Assembly: GCA_029881795.1 (NCBI GenBank)
Contig: JAOULX010000005.1
Coordinates: 124,001-188,000 of the forward strand
DNA: 64,000 nucleotides
Origin: Gammaproteobacteria bacterium
GTDB lineage: Bacteria; Pseudomonadota; Gammaproteobacteria; SZUA-229
Reading direction: 5' to 3'
The notes beneath the pieces are model-generated. The model saw nothing but the letters and a program-made list of their open reading frames with translations. It ran no database searches and was not told where the DNA came from. Shown piece by piece: positions 36,523 through 45,585 of this stretch (within the stretch, counting starts at the first letter, position 1; each line of letters opens with the position of its first letter). The position numbers and the translations under genes are program-made.

Positions 36523-38826
36523 ATGCGCAAGTTTGCCGCTCTTAGCTCTACTCTTTTATGCCTGCAGCTGATGGCTGTCAGCGATAAACTTCTGGCTCAG
36601 GAGACAGAGCAGACAGATGATTCCGAACTCTGGAATATGTGCACAGACAGCCGCTCTGTCTTTAACAGTAGCTCGGTATTACCGCATTTAAGCAAACCCA
36701 GACAACTCGATATCAGCGCCAAAAGCGTTCACTCGATAAAAGACAACATCACGGTTTTTGAAGATGATGTGATGATTGAAAAAGATCGTTTTCGTCTGAA
36801 AACAGACAAGCTGTCTTATGACCAGATAAACGATATCATTTCATTACCCCGAAGCTCTCATATTGAAAATGCCAATATCAGTTTTCAGAGTCAGAGCGGC
36901 TATCTCAACAATCAGACGGAAGTCAGTCAATTCCGTGACGTCAGCTTTATTATTCAGTCCAGTCACCTGCAGGGCAGCTCACCCGAAATAAACCTGCTTG
37001 GCTCTGACTCTAGCTTTTTCAGTCAGGTCAGCTTTTCATCCTGCGAGCCGGGCAAAGAAGCCTGGAAGTTCAGCGCCAGCGATCTGCAACTGGATCACAA
37101 GGATGAATCCGGCTCGGCACATCACGTGGTTATCAAAGTAAAAGATGTGCCGGTTTTTTATCTGCCGTATATTTCTTTTCCACTTGGCGAAAGAAGGCGC
37201 TCAGGTATTCTGACACCGGAGTTTCGCTTTGGCGGCAGCCGTAACGGTGATGAAATCAGCCTGCCTTATTACTGGAATATTGCGACCAATCAGGACGCCA
37301 CCTTTACCCCGGTTTATCTGCAAAAACGCGGCACTCAACTGATCACCAATTACCGCTATTTAACTCCTAGCAGTCAGGGTGAATTTGATCTTGAATACCT
37401 CGCCCGTGACCGCCAGATTGACAGTAACTCAGCGATTGATGAGACCCGCTACCTGAGTAAATTTAGCCATAACAGCGCCATCAGCGATAAGCTGCGTTTT
37501 AAGATCAACCTAGCCGCTGCATCAGATGCTCACTACCTGAGTGATTTTGGTCAAAGTCTGTCCGTTACCAGTACCACGCATTTGGAACAACGGGCCGATC
37601 TGCAATACCAACTCGGCAACTGGCGCAGCCAGTTATCCGGCCAGTATTTTCAGACCACTGATGACAACATCGCTTTAGAAAACACCCCGTACCGTCGCCA
37701 GCCACAGTTAACTATACACGGCTCAGAGCCGCTCAATCAAAGTGGCTTAAGCTTCAAGCTTAACGCTGAGTGGGTAGATTTCAAACACCGTTGTGATGGC
37801 ATTCAGGCAGAATGTGTCAGTAAAGCACACGGCAGCCGTACCGATTTAAGCCCCCAGTTGAGCTGGCCTGGCTATGGCAGTTACTGGTTTTTCACCCCCT
37901 CGATCGGCCAGCGCTTCACCGCCTACGATCTGACACAGGCTGAAACAGCGCTGCAAATTGAAGATCGAAATCTGAGCATTTTTCAGCTCGACAGTGGCTT
38001 ATTTTTTGAAAGAACATGGTCCGAAAATTTTGCCCAAACACTTGAACCAAGACTCTATTACCTGCACGTACCGGCAGCTGATCAGTCGGCAATTCCTTTA
38101 TTTGATACCTCAGAAGCCGGTTTCAGTTTTGCTCAACTGTTTCGCGATAACCGCTTCATTGGTGCCGACAGAGTGGCTGACGCGAATCAGCTAACCACTG
38201 CTATCACCACCCGGATTATCAATAATAACAACGGTAACGAACGCTTTTCTGCCAGCATTGGACAGATTCATTACTTTGATGATCGCGAAGTCAGTCTGGC
38301 AGAGCCACTGGACAACTCTGACATTCAGACATCAACCCGCTCTGATCTGGCTGCTGAATTTGTGTTACGCAATACAAACTGGTCATACCGTTTATCCGCC
38401 TTACAAAACATCGACAGCAGCGAAGTCGATCAGGGCAGCTTCCTTTATCATTACCAAACCGATAACCGACATATTTTTAATCTGGGCTACCGCTATAAAC
38501 GTGATGAGATCACCCCAGCTAACCATATAGATCAGTCCGATATCTCGTTTAAATTTCCGCTTACAGATCACTGGTCAGCACTGGCTCGCTGGAATTTTTC
38601 AAGAAACAATGAACAGGACTTGGAAAGTATTGCCGGTTTCGAATATAACAGCTGTTGCTGGGCCTTCAGAATTATCAGCCGCGGCCATATCATTCAGGAT
38701 GATAACAATCAGCCGGTTTTTGATCGCTCGATTCTTTTCAGTTTGGTATTAAAGGGATTTGGCAGTACAGGTAAGGCGAATCAGGAACTGGAACGTGCTA
38801 TCCTAGGCTTTCATCCGGAATATTAA
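36523..38826 (+). CDS. lptD: LPS assembly protein LptD
   Basis: The outer-membrane beta-barrel that inserts lipopolysaccharide into the outer leaflet with LptE. A signal peptide (about 1-26) precedes the periplasmic OstA-like jellyroll (about 50-170; VHSIKDNITVFEDDVMIEKD, LSYDQINDIISLP). The barrel part starts at PVFYLPYISFPLGERRRSGI, the hallmark LptD motif, and continues with alternating strands. Cys in FSSCEPG, RCDGIQAEC and NSCCWAF may form the maturation disulfides. At 767 residues it has normal length. The start could also be a TTG one codon upstream (36520), which has slightly better spacing from the GAGG site. First gene of the lptD-surA-pdxA-rsmA-apaG-apaH operon. Confidence 0.95.
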   Translation: MRKFAALSSTLLCLQLMAVSDKLLAQETEQTDDSELWNMCTDSRSVFNSSSVLPHLSKPRQLDISAKSVHSIKDNITVFEDDVMIEKDRFRLKTDKLSYDQINDIISLPRSSHIENANISFQSQSGYLNNQTEVSQFRDVSFIIQSSHLQGSSPEINLLGSDSSFFSQVSFSSCEPGKEAWKFSASDLQLDHKDESGSAHHVVIKVKDVPVFYLPYISFPLGERRRSGILTPEFRFGGSRNGDEISLPYYWNIATNQDATFTPVYLQKRGTQLITNYRYLTPSSQGEFDLEYLARDRQIDSNSAIDETRYLSKFSHNSAISDKLRFKINLAAASDAHYLSDFGQSLSVTSTTHLEQRADLQYQLGNWRSQLSGQYFQTTDDNIALENTPYRRQPQLTIHGSEPLNQSGLSFKLNAEWVDFKHRCDGIQAECVSKAHGSRTDLSPQLSWPGYGSYWFFTPSIGQRFTAYDLTQAETALQIEDRNLSIFQLDSGLFFERTWSENFAQTLEPRLYYLHVPAADQSAIPLFDTSEAGFSFAQLFRDNRFIGADRVADANQLTTAITTRIINNNNGNERFSASIGQIHYFDDREVSLAEPLDNSDIQTSTRSDLAAEFVLRNTNWSYRLSALQNIDSSEVDQGSFLYHYQTDNRHIFNLGYRYKRDEITPANHIDQSDISFKFPLTDHWSALARWNFSRNNEQDLESIAGFEYNSCCWAFRIISRGHIIQDDNNQPVFDRSILFSLVLKGFGSTGKANQELERAILGFHPEY

Positions 38827-38829
38827 CCC

Positions 38830-40167
38830 ATGATTATCAATTCTTTATCAAGAGTAAGATTTATGCGTGTAACACAGGCTTTATTCACTTCCATTTTTCT
38901 CACCACTTTATCGGTTTTCAGCTCAGCCAGCTTTGCTCAGCCACTTGATAATATCGTTGTAGAAATCAACAACCAGATTATTACCGAAAGTGAATTACAA
39001 AAGCGCATAGCGGATATTCGCAAGCAAATCATAGCGCGCAAATCCAGCGCACCAAGCCAGGCCCAGCTAAGAACCAAAGTACTTGACCGCATGCTACTGG
39101 ATATCTTGCAGCTAGAAAATGCCAGCCAGTTTGGTATAAGACTCAGCACCGCTGAACTGAACCAGCGCATTGAAGAAATCGCCAGAAAAAATAAGCTCAA
39201 TGTCACACAATTACGTCAGGCATTGCTCAAAGAAGGTGTTAATTTCACAGACTTCAGGCAACAGATCGAACGTGACACCATTATTGCACGAGTCCAAAAA
39301 GCACTGGTGTTTGATAAAATTAAAATATCGGATCATGAAATTGAGCAGTTTATTACTAACCAGCAAAAATCTGGATCCAAAGACAGTCGCTATCACCTGT
39401 CACATATACTGATCACTGTACCGGAAAATGCCGACAGTGCCGCCATACAAAATGCCCGTGTAAAAGCAAACAACGCGCTGCAAAAGTTACGTGATGGCCA
39501 GCCTTTTGAAAAAATAGCCATTGAGTATTCTGGCGGTCAAAAAGCACTGGAAGGCGGTGATCTGGGCTGGCGTTCTGCCTCTGAATTACCGTCCTTATTT
39601 GTCGGCGCTGTAAAAAAACTTAAGACTAACGAGATTTCCGGACTGATCCAGAGTCCGTCAGGTTTCCACATCCTTAAATTACATGCAAAAGATTCTCAGC
39701 AACAGGTCATCGTTGAAGAAACACTGGTGCGTCACATCCTGATTAAAGTCAATGAAATTGTCAGTGATAAAACGGCCCGTGAAAAACTTGAATCACTACA
39801 CCAACAAATCAAACAGGGTGCTGATTTTGAAAAACTGGCGCGCCAGTATTCAGAAGATACCGGTTCAAAGGGCACCGGCGGCAGCCTCGGCTGGTCGGTT
39901 GCCGGCAGTTTTGTACCGCAGTTCGAAGCCGTTATGAAAAGCCTGAAAACAAAGCAACTCAGTCGTCCATTTAAAACACAGTTTGGCTGGCATATTCTAC
40001 AGGTACTGGATCGTCGTCAGTCCGACAAAACAAAGCTTGTCGTTCGTAACAAAGCCTATCAAAAAATTCAGGCATCTAAAGCCGACGAAGCGCTGGAGTT
40101 ATGGCTGAGACAGCTGCGCGACGAAGCCTATATTAAATATCACAATGCTGACGATGCACCGGATTAA
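38830..40167 (+). CDS. surA: periplasmic chaperone/isomerase SurA
   Basis: SurA escorts unfolded outer-membrane proteins, including LptD, through the periplasm. The signal peptide ends at SSASFAQ. The chaperone N-domain (about 40-190) starts with NIVVEINNQIITESELQKRI. Two parvulin domains follow: YHLSHILITVPENADS (about 185-285) and VRHILIKVNEIVSDKTAREK (about 295-400), the second with GGSLGWSV and FGWHILQVL. The 445 residues match the family. The start may be ATG 38830 or ATG 38863, both with acceptable ribosome sites. It begins 3 bp after the lptD stop. Confidence 0.95.
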   Translation: MIINSLSRVRFMRVTQALFTSIFLTTLSVFSSASFAQPLDNIVVEINNQIITESELQKRIADIRKQIIARKSSAPSQAQLRTKVLDRMLLDILQLENASQFGIRLSTAELNQRIEEIARKNKLNVTQLRQALLKEGVNFTDFRQQIERDTIIARVQKALVFDKIKISDHEIEQFITNQQKSGSKDSRYHLSHILITVPENADSAAIQNARVKANNALQKLRDGQPFEKIAIEYSGGQKALEGGDLGWRSASELPSLFVGAVKKLKTNEISGLIQSPSGFHILKLHAKDSQQQVIVEETLVRHILIKVNEIVSDKTAREKLESLHQQIKQGADFEKLARQYSEDTGSKGTGGSLGWSVAGSFVPQFEAVMKSLKTKQLSRPFKTQFGWHILQVLDRRQSDKTKLVVRNKAYQKIQASKADEALELWLRQLRDEAYIKYHNADDAPD

Positions 40168-40173
40168 GTCTTA

Positions 40174-41178
40174 ATGCCTGAACAGCGTATTCCTAAACTG
40201 GCAATCACGCCCGGCGAGCCGGCTGGTATCGGCCCGGATCTGCTACTAAAACTGGCATCGCAGCATCACGATTTTCAAATGCTGGCAATCGCTGATTTTG
40301 AGCTGCTGGCTGCGCGCGCAGCCGAGCTAAAACTAGCGCTCAAACTCCGCCACTATCAGCCAGATCAGCCTCGTCAACCTCATCAGGCCGGTCAGCTCGA
40401 TGTACTTGATATAAAACTAGCAACCGCGGCCGAGTGCGGCAAACTACAGCCAGAAAATGCGGAGTATATCCTGCAAACGCTGCAGCGTGCAGTTAGCGGC
40501 TGCCTGTCTGCTGAGTTTGATGCGATGGTTACCGGACCTGTTCACAAAGGTGTTATCAATCAGGCCGGCATCAGTTTTACCGGTCACACCGAATACCTAG
40601 CGGAGATTTCGGGTAAGCACACACCGGTTATGATGTTAGCCACCGAAGCAATGCGGGTTGCGCTGGTAACCACGCACTTGCCTTTGTCTGCTGTCAGTCA
40701 GGCAATCACTCGGGACAAACTTCAACAGGTTATTCAGATTTTAAATCACGACTTACAACAGCGCTTCGGCTTACTCAATCCGGCTATTTATATCTGTGGG
40801 CTGAACCCTCATGCCGGCGAAAATGGATATCTGGGCACAGAAGAGATCGACACAATACAGCCGGTTATCAACGATTTAAAAAAACAGGGCCTGAATCTGT
40901 CCGATGCGTTACCGGCAGACACGCTTTTTACTGAACATTATTTATCCAAAGCCGATGCTATTCTGGCGATGTATCATGATCAGGGTTTGCCTGTGCTGAA
41001 ACACAGCGGTTTTGGAAAAGCGGTTAATATTACGCTGGGTCTGCCGCTCATCAGAACCTCGGTGGATCACGGTACTGCTCTCGACCTTGCCGGCACCGGC
41101 AAGGCCAGCGCCGGCAGTTTTATTTATGCCTGTGAGGTCGCCAGTCAAATGGTTAAACAACAAATGAAAACATTATGA
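40174..41178 (+). CDS. pdxA: 4-hydroxythreonine-4-phosphate dehydrogenase
   Basis: PdxA oxidises 4-phosphohydroxy-L-threonine in pyridoxal phosphate synthesis. Motifs: LAITPGEPAGIGPDLLLKLA at the N-terminus, DAMVTGPVHKGVINQAGISF, FTGHTEYLAE, the metal-binding His in YICGLNPHAGENGYLGTEE, and MYHDQGLPVLKHSGFGKAVN, with TSVDHGTALDLAGTGKAS near the end. The 334 residues are full length. It lies 6 bp after surA and overlaps rsmA by 4 bp, so the genes are tightly coupled. Confidence 0.97.
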   Translation: MPEQRIPKLAITPGEPAGIGPDLLLKLASQHHDFQMLAIADFELLAARAAELKLALKLRHYQPDQPRQPHQAGQLDVLDIKLATAAECGKLQPENAEYILQTLQRAVSGCLSAEFDAMVTGPVHKGVINQAGISFTGHTEYLAEISGKHTPVMMLATEAMRVALVTTHLPLSAVSQAITRDKLQQVIQILNHDLQQRFGLLNPAIYICGLNPHAGENGYLGTEEIDTIQPVINDLKKQGLNLSDALPADTLFTEHYLSKADAILAMYHDQGLPVLKHSGFGKAVNITLGLPLIRTSVDHGTALDLAGTGKASAGSFIYACEVASQMVKQQMKTL

Positions 41179-41969
41179 GTCATCAGGCACGAAAACGTTT
41201 TGGTCAGAATTTTTTGATTGATAACCGGGTTATTGATCTGATTATTCAATCTATTAATCCGCGCGCGGATCAGACACTGGTAGAAATTGGCCCCGGTCTC
41301 GGCGCATTAACTTTACCGCTGCTAAAAAAAGCTGGCAAACTCAATGTGGTTGAACTCGACCGCGACGTCATACCGTTGCTGAAAAAAACCTGTGACGGTG
41401 CCGGTGAATTGATTGTGCATAATGTCGATGTGCTAGAGTTTGATTTTAATAGCCTGTTAACAGAGCACAACAAACTCAGACTGATCGGCAATCTGCCTTA
41501 CAATATATCAACACCTATTCTGTTTAAACTGCTCGAATACGCTGAACATATCGACGATATGTTTTTTATGCTGCAGAAAGAAGTGGTTAAACGCATGGCT
41601 GCAGCTCCGGATAGTGGTGCCTATGGCAGACTTAGCATTATGCTGCAGTATCACTGTAAAGTAACCGAGCTTTTCATGGTGCCACCAGAGGCTTTCGACC
41701 CTGCACCCAAAGTTGATTCGGCTATTATCAACCTGCAACCCAGAACACCTGAGTGCCCGGTTTCTAATTACCCGCTACTGCAAAAACTGGTAAAGCAAGC
41801 TTTCAGTACGCGTCGAAAAACCATCAAAAACACGCTTAAAAATCTCTGCACGGCTGAACAACTGGAAGCTGCTGGCATCAACCCAGCGCTACGACCTGAG
41901 AATATTTCGCCATTAAGTTATTTTAAATTAACCAATTACATTGATAATGCAACACAGGAACAGCCATGA
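41175..41969 (+). CDS. rsmA: 16S rRNA dimethyladenosine transferase RsmA/KsgA
   Basis: Dimethylates two adjacent adenosines in the 3'-terminal helix of 16S rRNA, a late quality check in 30S assembly. SAM-binding motif LVEIGPGLGALTLPLLK, acidic VVELDRDVIP, and the catalytic LIGNLPYNISTPILFKLL. The arginine-rich C-terminal part (KQAFSTRRKTIKNTLKNL) contacts the ribosome. The 264 residues are typical. ATGA overlaps link it to pdxA upstream and to the small membrane gene downstream. Confidence 0.97.
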   Translation: MSHQARKRFGQNFLIDNRVIDLIIQSINPRADQTLVEIGPGLGALTLPLLKKAGKLNVVELDRDVIPLLKKTCDGAGELIVHNVDVLEFDFNSLLTEHNKLRLIGNLPYNISTPILFKLLEYAEHIDDMFFMLQKEVVKRMAAAPDSGAYGRLSIMLQYHCKVTELFMVPPEAFDPAPKVDSAIINLQPRTPECPVSNYPLLQKLVKQAFSTRRKTIKNTLKNLCTAEQLEAAGINPALRPENISPLSYFKLTNYIDNATQEQP

Positions 41970-42220
41970 CCCACGATTTTTTTCTTAACCTGATGTCGGT
42001 TTTATTTCCTGTATTATGTCTAATTCTAACGTTTGTGCCGGATGATTTTAACCACTATATCAACCTTGCCGCTCGCTGGTTTTATCGCCGTTTTAACGTT
42101 GCCGAATCACGTCGCAGTGAGTTTAGCCTGAATACCAGAGCCTTACGCTTATTCGGTGTGACCGGACTGCTGTTTACATTAGCCTTGTTAGTTTTAATAT
42201 TTTACAGACCGGCAGCCTGA
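41966..42220 (+). CDS. small two-TM membrane protein in the lptD-apaH operon
   Basis: An 84-residue protein with two hydrophobic helices (about 6-24 and 63-81) joined by a basic, Arg-rich loop (LAARWFYRRFNVAESRRSEF). I do not recognise a family. Its ATG overlaps the rsmA stop by 4 bp, so it is certainly read with that operon. The E. coli operon has no gene in this position. It could be a membrane partner or an orphan small protein; no function can be inferred. Confidence 0.75.
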   Translation: MTHDFFLNLMSVLFPVLCLILTFVPDDFNHYINLAARWFYRRFNVAESRRSEFSLNTRALRLFGVTGLLFTLALLVLIFYRPAA

Positions 42221-42262
42221 TATAATCAGCCACTAACAGCCGCTATAGACAGGATCAGACAG

Positions 42263-42646
42263 ATGCCCGCTGAGCCAAAACACGAAATTAAAGTATCTGT
42301 TCAGAGTTATTATATAAAAGAACAGTCCAGCCCTGAAGACAGCCTCTATGTGTTTGCCTACACGGTTAACATTCACAATACCGGTACTGTCGCCGCACAA
42401 CTAATCAGTCGCCACTGGATTATTACCGATTCCGACGGCAAAGTTCAGGAAGTTAGCGGCGATGGCGTGATCGGCGAACAGCCGCATTTAGCGCCCGGCG
42501 ATCAGTTTGAATACACCAGCGGCACGCAGATGGACACCCCCGTCGGCACGATGCAAGGCAGTTACCAGATGCTGGCGGATGACGGTGTAAAATTTGATGC
42601 CGAAATCCCGGCTTTTTCGCTGGCACTGCCGTCGGCATTGCATTAA
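42263..42646 (+). CDS. apaG: ApaG (Co2+/Mg2+ efflux protein family)
   Basis: A 127-residue protein of the ApaG/DUF525 family, an all-beta fold. Characteristic sequence: YVFAYTVNIHNTGTVAAQLI, SRHWIITDSDGKVQEVSGDG, VIGEQPHLAPGDQFEYTSGT and TPVGTMQGSYQMLADDG. The name comes from its place in the apa operon; the molecular role is unsettled (linked to cobalt/magnesium resistance, and able to bind nucleotides in homologues). It sits between the small membrane gene and a methyltransferase gene. Confidence 0.96.
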   Translation: MPAEPKHEIKVSVQSYYIKEQSSPEDSLYVFAYTVNIHNTGTVAAQLISRHWIITDSDGKVQEVSGDGVIGEQPHLAPGDQFEYTSGTQMDTPVGTMQGSYQMLADDGVKFDAEIPAFSLALPSALH

Positions 42647-42660
42647 ATGCCACGCTCACC

Positions 42661-43269
42661 ATGTCGTTAAAGCATAGCTACACATTATTAGCCCCGATCT
42701 ATGATGCCCTGATCCAGCGAGCTACCAGTCATTGGCGTCAACACAGTGCCGCCTTAATTGATACCGATACAGATCGACACATACTCATCAATGGCATCGG
42801 CAGCGGCCTTGATATCCCGTTCTTACCTGTCGGGCCGGCTTATATCGGTACTGATCTGACGCCAGCCATGCTTTCCAGAGCTGCGGCACGACGTGATCTG
42901 TCAGGCTGTGAAATACAACTACAGCTCGCAGACAGTCAATCCTTACCCTTTGCTGACAACAGTTTTGATCTTGTCATTATGCATTTAATACTGGCAGTGG
43001 TGCCCGACCCGTTGCAGGCATTGCAGGAAGCATCACGGGTGCTGAAACCAGGCGGCAAGATTCATCTTTTTGATAAATTTTTAAAGCCCGGACAGCTTGC
43101 ACCCGGCCGCCGCTTTATCAATCTGTTCAGCCGGCATATAGCAACTCGTACTGATGTAGTGTTTGAAACCTTATTAAATGAAAGCCCTGCATTAAGACTT
43201 ATTCACGATCAACCCGCTCTGGCTAGAGGCTGGTTTCGTTTTTTACTGCTGCAGAAATCAGCGGATTAA
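42661..43269 (+). CDS. class I SAM-dependent methyltransferase
   Basis: A 202-residue Rossmann-fold methyltransferase. SAM motifs: HILINGIGSGLDIPFLP (motif I), YIGTDLTPAMLSRAAARRDL (motif II with acidic Asp), LQLADSQSLPFADNSFDLVI (motif III), MHLILAVVPDPLQALQEASR and VLKPGGKIHLFDKF. The layout is close to UbiE/COQ5 and phosphatidylethanolamine N-methyltransferase-like enzymes; the substrate is not readable. It is inserted between apaG (14 bp) and apaH (23 bp), which are adjacent in E. coli. An operon-linked role in lipid or quinone methylation is possible but unproven. Confidence 0.85.
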   Translation: MSLKHSYTLLAPIYDALIQRATSHWRQHSAALIDTDTDRHILINGIGSGLDIPFLPVGPAYIGTDLTPAMLSRAAARRDLSGCEIQLQLADSQSLPFADNSFDLVIMHLILAVVPDPLQALQEASRVLKPGGKIHLFDKFLKPGQLAPGRRFINLFSRHIATRTDVVFETLLNESPALRLIHDQPALARGWFRFLLLQKSAD

Positions 43270-43292
43270 ATCACAACATCAAAGGAGTGTGA

Positions 43293-44132
43293 ATGGCCAC
43301 CTACGCCATAGGGGATGTTCAGGGCTGTTACAGTGATCTGCTCAGATTACTCGATAAAATCAAATTCGATACTGCAGCCGATACTCTCTGGTTTTGTGGC
43401 GACATCATTAATCGCGGCCCCGACTCGCTGCAAACTATCCGTTTTATCAGACAGCTTGGCAGTCATGCGATAACCGTACTCGGCAATCACGATCTGCATC
43501 TTCTGGCACTGGCCTATCTTTCAAACAAACCGGCTAAATACGACACCGTCGATGATATTCTGGCAGCGGATGATCGTGATGAGCTGATAAACTGGCTCAG
43601 ACAGCAAAAGCTTTTTCATTATGACAGTGACCTCAATATTTCCATGGTTCACGCCGGTATCCCGCCGCAATGGACACTCGAGCAGACCTGCCAGTATGCA
43701 GAAGAAATGCAACAACAGCTGCAACGTGACAACCCGCGACCCTTTTTCAAACACATGTACGGTAATTACCCAGCACAATGGGATAACCAGTTAAAAGGAT
43801 GGGATCGCTACCGCTTTATCACCAACGTGTTTACCCGGATGCGGTTTTGTGATGCCCAGGGCCGCCCAGATTTTAAATTCAAAGGCGATATTGGCACGCA
43901 GCCAGCACACTTAACAGCCTGGTTTATGCACAAAGAACGGCGCACAAAGAACAATGATATTATCTTTGGCCACTGGTCCACCTTATCTGCACTCAACGAG
44001 CCACATGTTTACCCGATTGATAATGGCTGTTTATGGGGCGGCCAATTAACAGCTTTGCGAATTGACAGAACAGAAAAAGAGTTGATTCAAATCGATTGCC
44101 CGAACGGGATCAAACCGGTTTCAAAAAATTAA
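43293..44132 (+). CDS. apaH: bis(5'-nucleosyl)-tetraphosphatase, symmetrical
   Basis: ApaH hydrolyses diadenosine tetraphosphate to two ADP and also removes Np4 caps from RNA. A metallophosphatase with the five expected motifs: YAIGDVQGCYSDLLRLL, WFCGDIINRGPDS, VLGNHDLHLLALAY, SMVHAGIPPQW and FGHWSTLSALN. The 279 residues are normal length. Good AAGGAG ribosome site. The stop codon overlaps that of the convergent folA gene within TTAA, so there is no intergenic space. Confidence 0.97.
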   Translation: MATYAIGDVQGCYSDLLRLLDKIKFDTAADTLWFCGDIINRGPDSLQTIRFIRQLGSHAITVLGNHDLHLLALAYLSNKPAKYDTVDDILAADDRDELINWLRQQKLFHYDSDLNISMVHAGIPPQWTLEQTCQYAEEMQQQLQRDNPRPFFKHMYGNYPAQWDNQLKGWDRYRFITNVFTRMRFCDAQGRPDFKFKGDIGTQPAHLTAWFMHKERRTKNNDIIFGHWSTLSALNEPHVYPIDNGCLWGGQLTALRIDRTEKELIQIDCPNGIKPVSKN

Positions 44133-44620
44133 CTGGCGTTACGGTTAAATACCTGAAAGGAGTAATCGCATTCGTTTTTTTCGTCAGCTTTATGATCCTC
44201 TTTTTCAGACAAACACCACTGGCTAAAATCAATATCTGGAAACCAGGCATCACCGTCAAACTCACCCTGTACTTTTGTCAGATATAAGCGCTCGGCTTTA
44301 TCTAAAAACTGCTGATAAATATTGGCACCGCCAATTATCATCGCCTCATCAACATCCTGCACCGCAGCAATCGCCATTTCTGTGCTGTAGACAATTTCAC
44401 AGCCCTCGGCAGTAAAATTTTTATCGCGGGTAATAATAATATTGCGCCGTCCCGGCAAGGGCCGACCGATGGATTCAAATGTTTTCCTGCCCATAACGAC
44501 AGGCTTAGCCATCGTGACTTTTTTAAAAAACTGTAAATCAGCCGGTATTTTCCACGGCAACCCATTATCTTTACCGATTAAACGGTTATTATCCATAGCA
44601 GTGATGATTGATAGTTTCAT
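44129..44620 (-). CDS. folA: dihydrofolate reductase
   Basis: Reduces dihydrofolate to tetrahydrofolate with NADPH. The 163-residue sequence shows LSIITAMDNNRLIGKDNGLP, WKIPADLQFFKKVTMAKPVV, MGRKTFESIGRPLPGRRNII and IIGGANIYQQFLDKAERLYL. The position equivalent to the catalytic acidic residue (DLQFFK) is kept. It is convergent with apaH, as in E. coli. Upstream on the same strand lie a lipoprotein gene and thyA, whose product makes the dihydrofolate that FolA recycles. Confidence 0.97.
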   Translation of the reverse strand: MKLSIITAMDNNRLIGKDNGLPWKIPADLQFFKKVTMAKPVVMGRKTFESIGRPLPGRRNIIITRDKNFTAEGCEIVYSTEMAIAAVQDVDEAMIIGGANIYQQFLDKAERLYLTKVQGEFDGDAWFPDIDFSQWCLSEKEDHKADEKNECDYSFQVFNRNAS

Positions 44621-44637
44621 ATTAAAACGATAGTCAT

Positions 44638-45570
44638 TTAATAATAAGCCTCAATAACACCAGCTATTGATTCATCGGCACTGTTTGCAACAAATGAGGG
44701 CGAAGTATGAGCGCCATTAAATGTTATTGTTCCGCTCCAGTTTTCATATTCGAATTCTAAAGTACCCGACTCATAAAAAGGTGCACCAACAACAGGCACA
44801 AGATCGTGCATAACATAACGGGAATGATAAAGCTCAGTATGTAGCAAAGCGCCTGTTGACGATGAATAACTAAAGCTGTGACGTCTTTCTACTTTTTCTC
44901 TTATGCAATTCGAAATTAAATCCTGATATATAACACAAGGGGTATGAAAGCCATTGGTAGAATGCATAGTTAGAAATGCAAAGCCATCACCACTTTCCAA
45001 TTCATTGGCAAGTGTGGGATAGTCAATACTTATATCTGAAATTTGCTCTTGCGTCCACGGTGAACGATATATTGCACCTCTATTTAACAGACGCTGCTCT
45101 GTGGTAGTTCCTGTTAAATCAAAAACATCTGATGCATCCGGAATTTGATTTATCAGTTCAGAACCCGATTGATCATAAAACTGTATCTTAGTAAACAGCG
45201 ACATAGTTAAGGTGCTCTCTGCTGCCAAACCATTCCCACTGCAAACACCTATATCAAAGATAAAATCATCAAAAGATAGAATTAGGTACTGCTCTGCATC
45301 GAAATGAAAGTTTAAGCCTGGCACACACCCTTCTGGTTCAGTACCATCATCCATACTTAATACGAGCACGGGATCAAATTCCGGCACATCTCGAATTAAT
45401 TCAAATAATTCAAATCTTAAATCATTCGAATTAACTTCTGTAGTTGGGACAACATTAAAATCACTAGCCGTTAAATTCTCAGCACTACTATGACCCAGGT
45501 TTGAATCTGAACCAGAGTCGCATGAGATATTAATAAACCCAAGACAAATCAGTACTATTAGCTTTTTCAT
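44638..45570 (-). CDS. predicted lipoprotein, unknown function
   Basis: A 310-residue protein with a lipoprotein signal peptide (MKKLIVLICLGFINISC, Cys at 17) and a Ser/Asp-rich linker (DSGSDSNLGHSS). The mature part is acidic and mostly beta, with Cys in EGCVPGL, GVCSGNG, HTPCVIYQDLISNC. No family recognised. The gene is clearly more AT-rich than thyA and folA, between which it is wedged. Those two are often neighbours, so it is probably an insertion acquired by transfer. It is 15 bp downstream of thyA. Confidence 0.75.
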   Translation of the reverse strand: MKKLIVLICLGFINISCDSGSDSNLGHSSAENLTASDFNVVPTTEVNSNDLRFELFELIRDVPEFDPVLVLSMDDGTEPEGCVPGLNFHFDAEQYLILSFDDFIFDIGVCSGNGLAAESTLTMSLFTKIQFYDQSGSELINQIPDASDVFDLTGTTTEQRLLNRGAIYRSPWTQEQISDISIDYPTLANELESGDGFAFLTMHSTNGFHTPCVIYQDLISNCIREKVERRHSFSYSSSTGALLHTELYHSRYVMHDLVPVVGAPFYESGTLEFEYENWSGTITFNGAHTSPSFVANSADESIAGVIEAYY

Positions 45571-45585
45571 TGATAACTCCCTTTT

